NCBI GenBank assembly: GCA_030838025.1
Contig: JAUTXM010000292.1
Span: forward strand, 1 to 16,336
Length of the DNA: 16,336 nucleotides
Reading direction: 5' to 3'
Source of the DNA: Acidimicrobiaceae bacterium
GTDB taxonomy: Bacteria; Actinomycetota; Acidimicrobiia; Acidimicrobiales; Palsa-688
Shown: positions 14,456 to 16,336 of the stretch, in pieces
Layout: every line of letters begins with the position of its first letter
Position numbering within the stretch: the stretch's first letter is position 1
The notes under the pieces: model-generated
Database searches by the model: none
What the model was told of the DNA's origin: nothing
What the model saw: only the letters and a program-made list of their open reading frames with translations
Translations under genes and position numbers: made by a program

Positions 14456-14956
14456 GTGCCCGCGGCTGAGCTCTCACTCGGGGCCGACGCCCGCAGCGCT
14501 GGAGTCGCACGCCGCTTTTTGACCGCGACGCTCATCGACTGGGACAAGACCATGTACGGCGACAACGCGGTGCTGCTCCTGAGTGAGCTGGTCACCAACG
14601 CCGCCTTGCACGCCAAGACCCAGATCGTGGTGCGCGTCGAGTTGCTGCCCGAGTGCCTACTGGTGTCGGTGACCGACGGCTCGCCCCGTCAACCGGTCGT
14701 GCGCCACTACAGCGACCAGTCCACCACCGGTCGAGGACTGGCCCTCGTCAGCGCGCTGGCCCGGCGGTGGGGTATCGCGAGCAATGACGATGCCACCAAG
14801 ACGGTCTGGGCCGAGATCGAGCCCGACGAGGTCGATCGCCGTCCCAAGGACGCCACCCGGGACTTCAGCGTGGTCGCGGGCAGGGAGGGCGAATCCCGGG
14901 CCAAGGGAGATTCCCAGGACTCGGGCGGGGCAACCGCCCTCCTTCGCGTGGCATGA
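14456..14956 (+). CDS. anti-sigma regulatory factor, HATPase_c_2 (RsbW/SpoIIAB-like serine kinase)
   Basis: This 166-aa protein has a GHKL-type ATP-binding fold. The N box reads SELVTNAALH at 43-52 (Glu44, Asn48), the G1 box is DGS at 74-76, and TGRGLAL at 91-97 serves as G2. This is the RsbW-like family common in actinobacteria, which binds a sigma factor and phosphorylates a STAS antagonist on serine. The catalytic domain ends near residue 122. A further 44 residues are charged, Gly/Ser-rich and probably disordered. The GTG at 14456 begins directly before the first strand and has a -10 box 7 nt upstream; the longer frame from 14270 adds Ala/Pro-rich sequence. The stop overlaps the next ATG by 4 nt. 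The nearby STAS protein is the probable antagonist. Confidence 0.9.
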   Translation: MPAAELSLGADARSAGVARRFLTATLIDWDKTMYGDNAVLLLSELVTNAALHAKTQIVVRVELLPECLLVSVTDGSPRQPVVRHYSDQSTTGRGLALVSALARRWGIASNDDATKTVWAEIEPDEVDRRPKDATRDFSVVAGREGESRAKGDSQDSGGATALLRVA

Positions 14957-15432
14957 GCGCCCCGGTGCCAGAACTCGTCGCGGTCCCGGTCCTGCGTATC
15001 CCCGTACCGATCTGGGCCCGCACCCAGGAGCACATCGACGAGTTGCTCCGCGAGTTCACGTTGATCGCGGCCCAACTTCGGGACCGGCCGGGCGCCGCCG
15101 ACGTCCCGGTGCGCCTGATCCAGCTGGTCAAGGAGCTCACCGACGACTACGGCGACCTCAATACCGATCAGGAGGATCGCCTGGCCAAGGCGGCCGAAGC
15201 CGGCATCACCGAGATCGACTTGATCTACCAGGTCCCCCGGGAGGCGGTCGTGGCCTGCCGCCGCCTCCAGGAGATGCTCGACGAGGCCGACGCCTACTGC
15301 CTGGACGGGGCCCACCTCCTCACCCTGGCCACGCCCATGGAACTCAACCGGTTCCGGCGCTGGTTCTTGGAGGAGTTCATCAGGCAGCTGGAGGGCGCCG
15401 CTCCGACGCCCTGGCCCGACTACCCGGGCTGA
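14953..15432 (+). CDS. unknown protein coupled to an anti-sigma factor, 159 aa
   Basis: No named domain is recognised. The ATG overlaps the HATPase stop by 4 nt, so translation is coupled. The product is mostly predicted helix: RTQEHIDELLREFTLIAAQL (about 23-42), then RLIQLVKELTDDYG, IDLIYQVPREAVVACRRLQE and a well-formed C-terminal LTLATPMELNRFRRWFLEEF. There is no membrane segment or signal peptide. From memory, similar proteins sit beside anti-sigma factors and serine phosphatases in other actinobacteria, which would make it a partner of the switch, but I cannot confirm this here. Codon use is strongly GC-rich at the third position, as in a real gene. It converges on the epimerase gene with one nucleotide between stop codons. 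Confidence 0.8.
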   Translation: MSAPVPELVAVPVLRIPVPIWARTQEHIDELLREFTLIAAQLRDRPGAADVPVRLIQLVKELTDDYGDLNTDQEDRLAKAAEAGITEIDLIYQVPREAVVACRRLQEMLDEADAYCLDGAHLLTLATPMELNRFRRWFLEEFIRQLEGAAPTPWPDYPG

Positions 15433-15433
15433 C

Positions 15434-16336
15434 TCAAACGATCCAGCGGTGCTCCCGGTACCACCCGATCGTCGCTCGAATCCCCGTTTCGAGATCGGTG
15501 TCGTCGAACTGGAATCCGGTGGAGAGCAATGCGTCGATGCTCAGGCGGTTGTTCGGGTTGGCCTTGCGCATGAACCGGAACCGCTCCTTGGTGAGCAGGA
15601 TGTCGGGGGCCATGCCGGCCGCCAGCATTTGGTCGCGGGTCGTTCCCCTCGCCTCAACGTCGAGCCCGCAGTCGGGGTCGTCGTTGAGCTCGACGTCCAT
15701 GCCCAGCTCGCCGGCAATCACTCCGGCCACCTCGTGGCTGGTCGGATAGCTGGGAAAAACCACGTTGTAGGCGCCGCCGACGCTCCAGGGGTGTACCGCC
15801 AGGTGCAGTGTGGCCCGGACGACGTCGTCGATATGCACCAAGCGCTGCTCGACCGGGGTGGCGGGGACGGGGAGCACCCGGTTGCCGGCGAAGCGCTCGA
15901 TGGCGGCGTCGAGGATGGCGCTGGCGAGCAGCTTCACGTTGCCCGGCCCGTAGACCGATACGGGTCGCATGATGATCACGGGCGCCCCAGCGGCGTCGGC
16001 CTCCCACAACACTTGCTCCGCGGCCCACTTGGCCTTGCCGTAGGCGCGACTTGGTTGGGGCTCGATCTCTTCGAGGACCGGGCTCGGAAGTTGCACCTCC
16101 TCGCCGTAGACCGACGTCGAGCTCATGTACAGCAGCAGCTCCAGGGTCTCCGACCGGCTGGCGGCGTCGACCAGGCGCTCGGTCGCGACCACGGTCCCCC
16201 GGTACATCTCGTCCTCTGAGGACTGTGAACTCGACGCACCCGCCAGGTGGAACACATGGGTCACCTCGGTCAGCAACGGCGACAGGTCGTCGTCGCCCGC
16301 CAGGTCCACGGTCTGGTACTTGACCGCCGCGGGAAG
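15434..16336 (-). CDS. NAD-dependent epimerase/dehydratase (extended SDR), N-terminus cut by window edge
   Basis: This is the C-terminal 300 residues of an extended short-chain dehydrogenase, the group that includes UDP-glucose 4-epimerase and related nucleotide-sugar enzymes. Visible motifs are HLAGASS, the active-site strand MSSTSVYG, the catalytic Tyr-x3-Lys (YGKAK) 24 residues later, and MRPVSVYGPGN. A C-terminal substrate-binding region follows (HIDDVVRATLHLAV, then GGAYNVVFP). The frame is open to the right edge, so the GTG at 16309 is an internal Val codon. The N-terminal GxxGxxG motif lies outside the window. The reaction is not identifiable. It could supply a sugar nucleotide for a glycan, but it is 7 kb from the polysaccharide genes and may be unrelated. 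Confidence 0.92.
   Translation of the reverse strand, partial: LPAAVKYQTVDLAGDDDLSPLLTEVTHVFHLAGASSSQSSEDEMYRGTVVATERLVDAASRSETLELLLYMSSTSVYGEEVQLPSPVLEEIEPQPSRAYGKAKWAAEQVLWEADAAGAPVIIMRPVSVYGPGNVKLLASAILDAAIERFAGNRVLPVPATPVEQRLVHIDDVVRATLHLAVHPWSVGGAYNVVFPSYPTSHEVAGVIAGELGMDVELNDDPDCGLDVEARGTTRDQMLAAGMAPDILLTKERFRFMRKANPNNRLSIDALLSTGFQFDDTDLETGIRATIGWYREHRWIV

Noticed and set aside
14170..14469. Possible 99-aa + strand gene in the spacer
   Set aside because: It has Thr-Gly repeats from a hexamer tract, third-position GC well below neighbouring genes, and a TTG start without ribosome binding site.
13660..14616. 318-codon - strand open frame across the STAS gene and spacer
   Set aside because: The frame is low complexity with Gly/Ala runs from the CACCGG repeat and is antisense to recognisable STAS and HATPase domains.

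Overview
The window is high-GC DNA with Actinomycetota features: a GH15 trehalase of mycobacterial type, an anti-sigma factor and STAS antagonist pair, GTG/TTG starts, ATGA-type gene overlaps, and TANNNT -10 boxes exactly 7 nt before start codons, as expected for leaderless mRNAs. Several features suggest Acidimicrobiia or a relative, but this is inference. There are no rRNA, tRNA, insertion sequence or CRISPR signals.

Region 1 (1-8245) is part of an extracellular polysaccharide locus. On the + strand, overlapping genes encode an FkbM methyltransferase (cut by the left edge), a class I methyltransferase, a Wzx-like flippase and two GT-B glycosyltransferases. A class I methyltransferase on the - strand converges on them and overlaps the last by 50 bp. 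A divergent, AT-richer promoter region follows, then a Wzy-like polymerase and a second FkbM methyltransferase. Together this looks like a Wzx/Wzy pathway: repeat units are built in the cytoplasm, heavily methylated, flipped and polymerised. No initiating sugar-phosphate transferase or chain-length regulator is visible, so the locus continues to the left. Third codon positions are less GC-rich here than further right.

Region 2 (8261-10278, - strand) is a compact four-gene cassette of largely unknown function: a two-part unknown protein, a zinc-ribbon protein, a protein with a Cys cluster and a helical region, and a 52-aa one-pass membrane protein. It diverges from a TauE/SafE-type permease (10486-11580). 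The two divergent start codons lie inside a perfect 12-bp inverted repeat, and a 10-bp dyad lies between them.

Region 3 (11598-15432) holds a GH15 trehalase (- strand) diverging from a STAS anti-sigma antagonist, followed by a HATPase anti-sigma factor and a conserved-looking unknown protein. A match to the SigB/SigF-type promoter (GTTT-N16-GGGTAC) lies upstream of the STAS gene, suggesting autoregulation of a stress partner-switching circuit. Trehalose metabolism next to a stress sigma switch is a plausible functional link. The window ends in a truncated NAD-dependent epimerase on the - strand that converges with 1 nt between stop codons.
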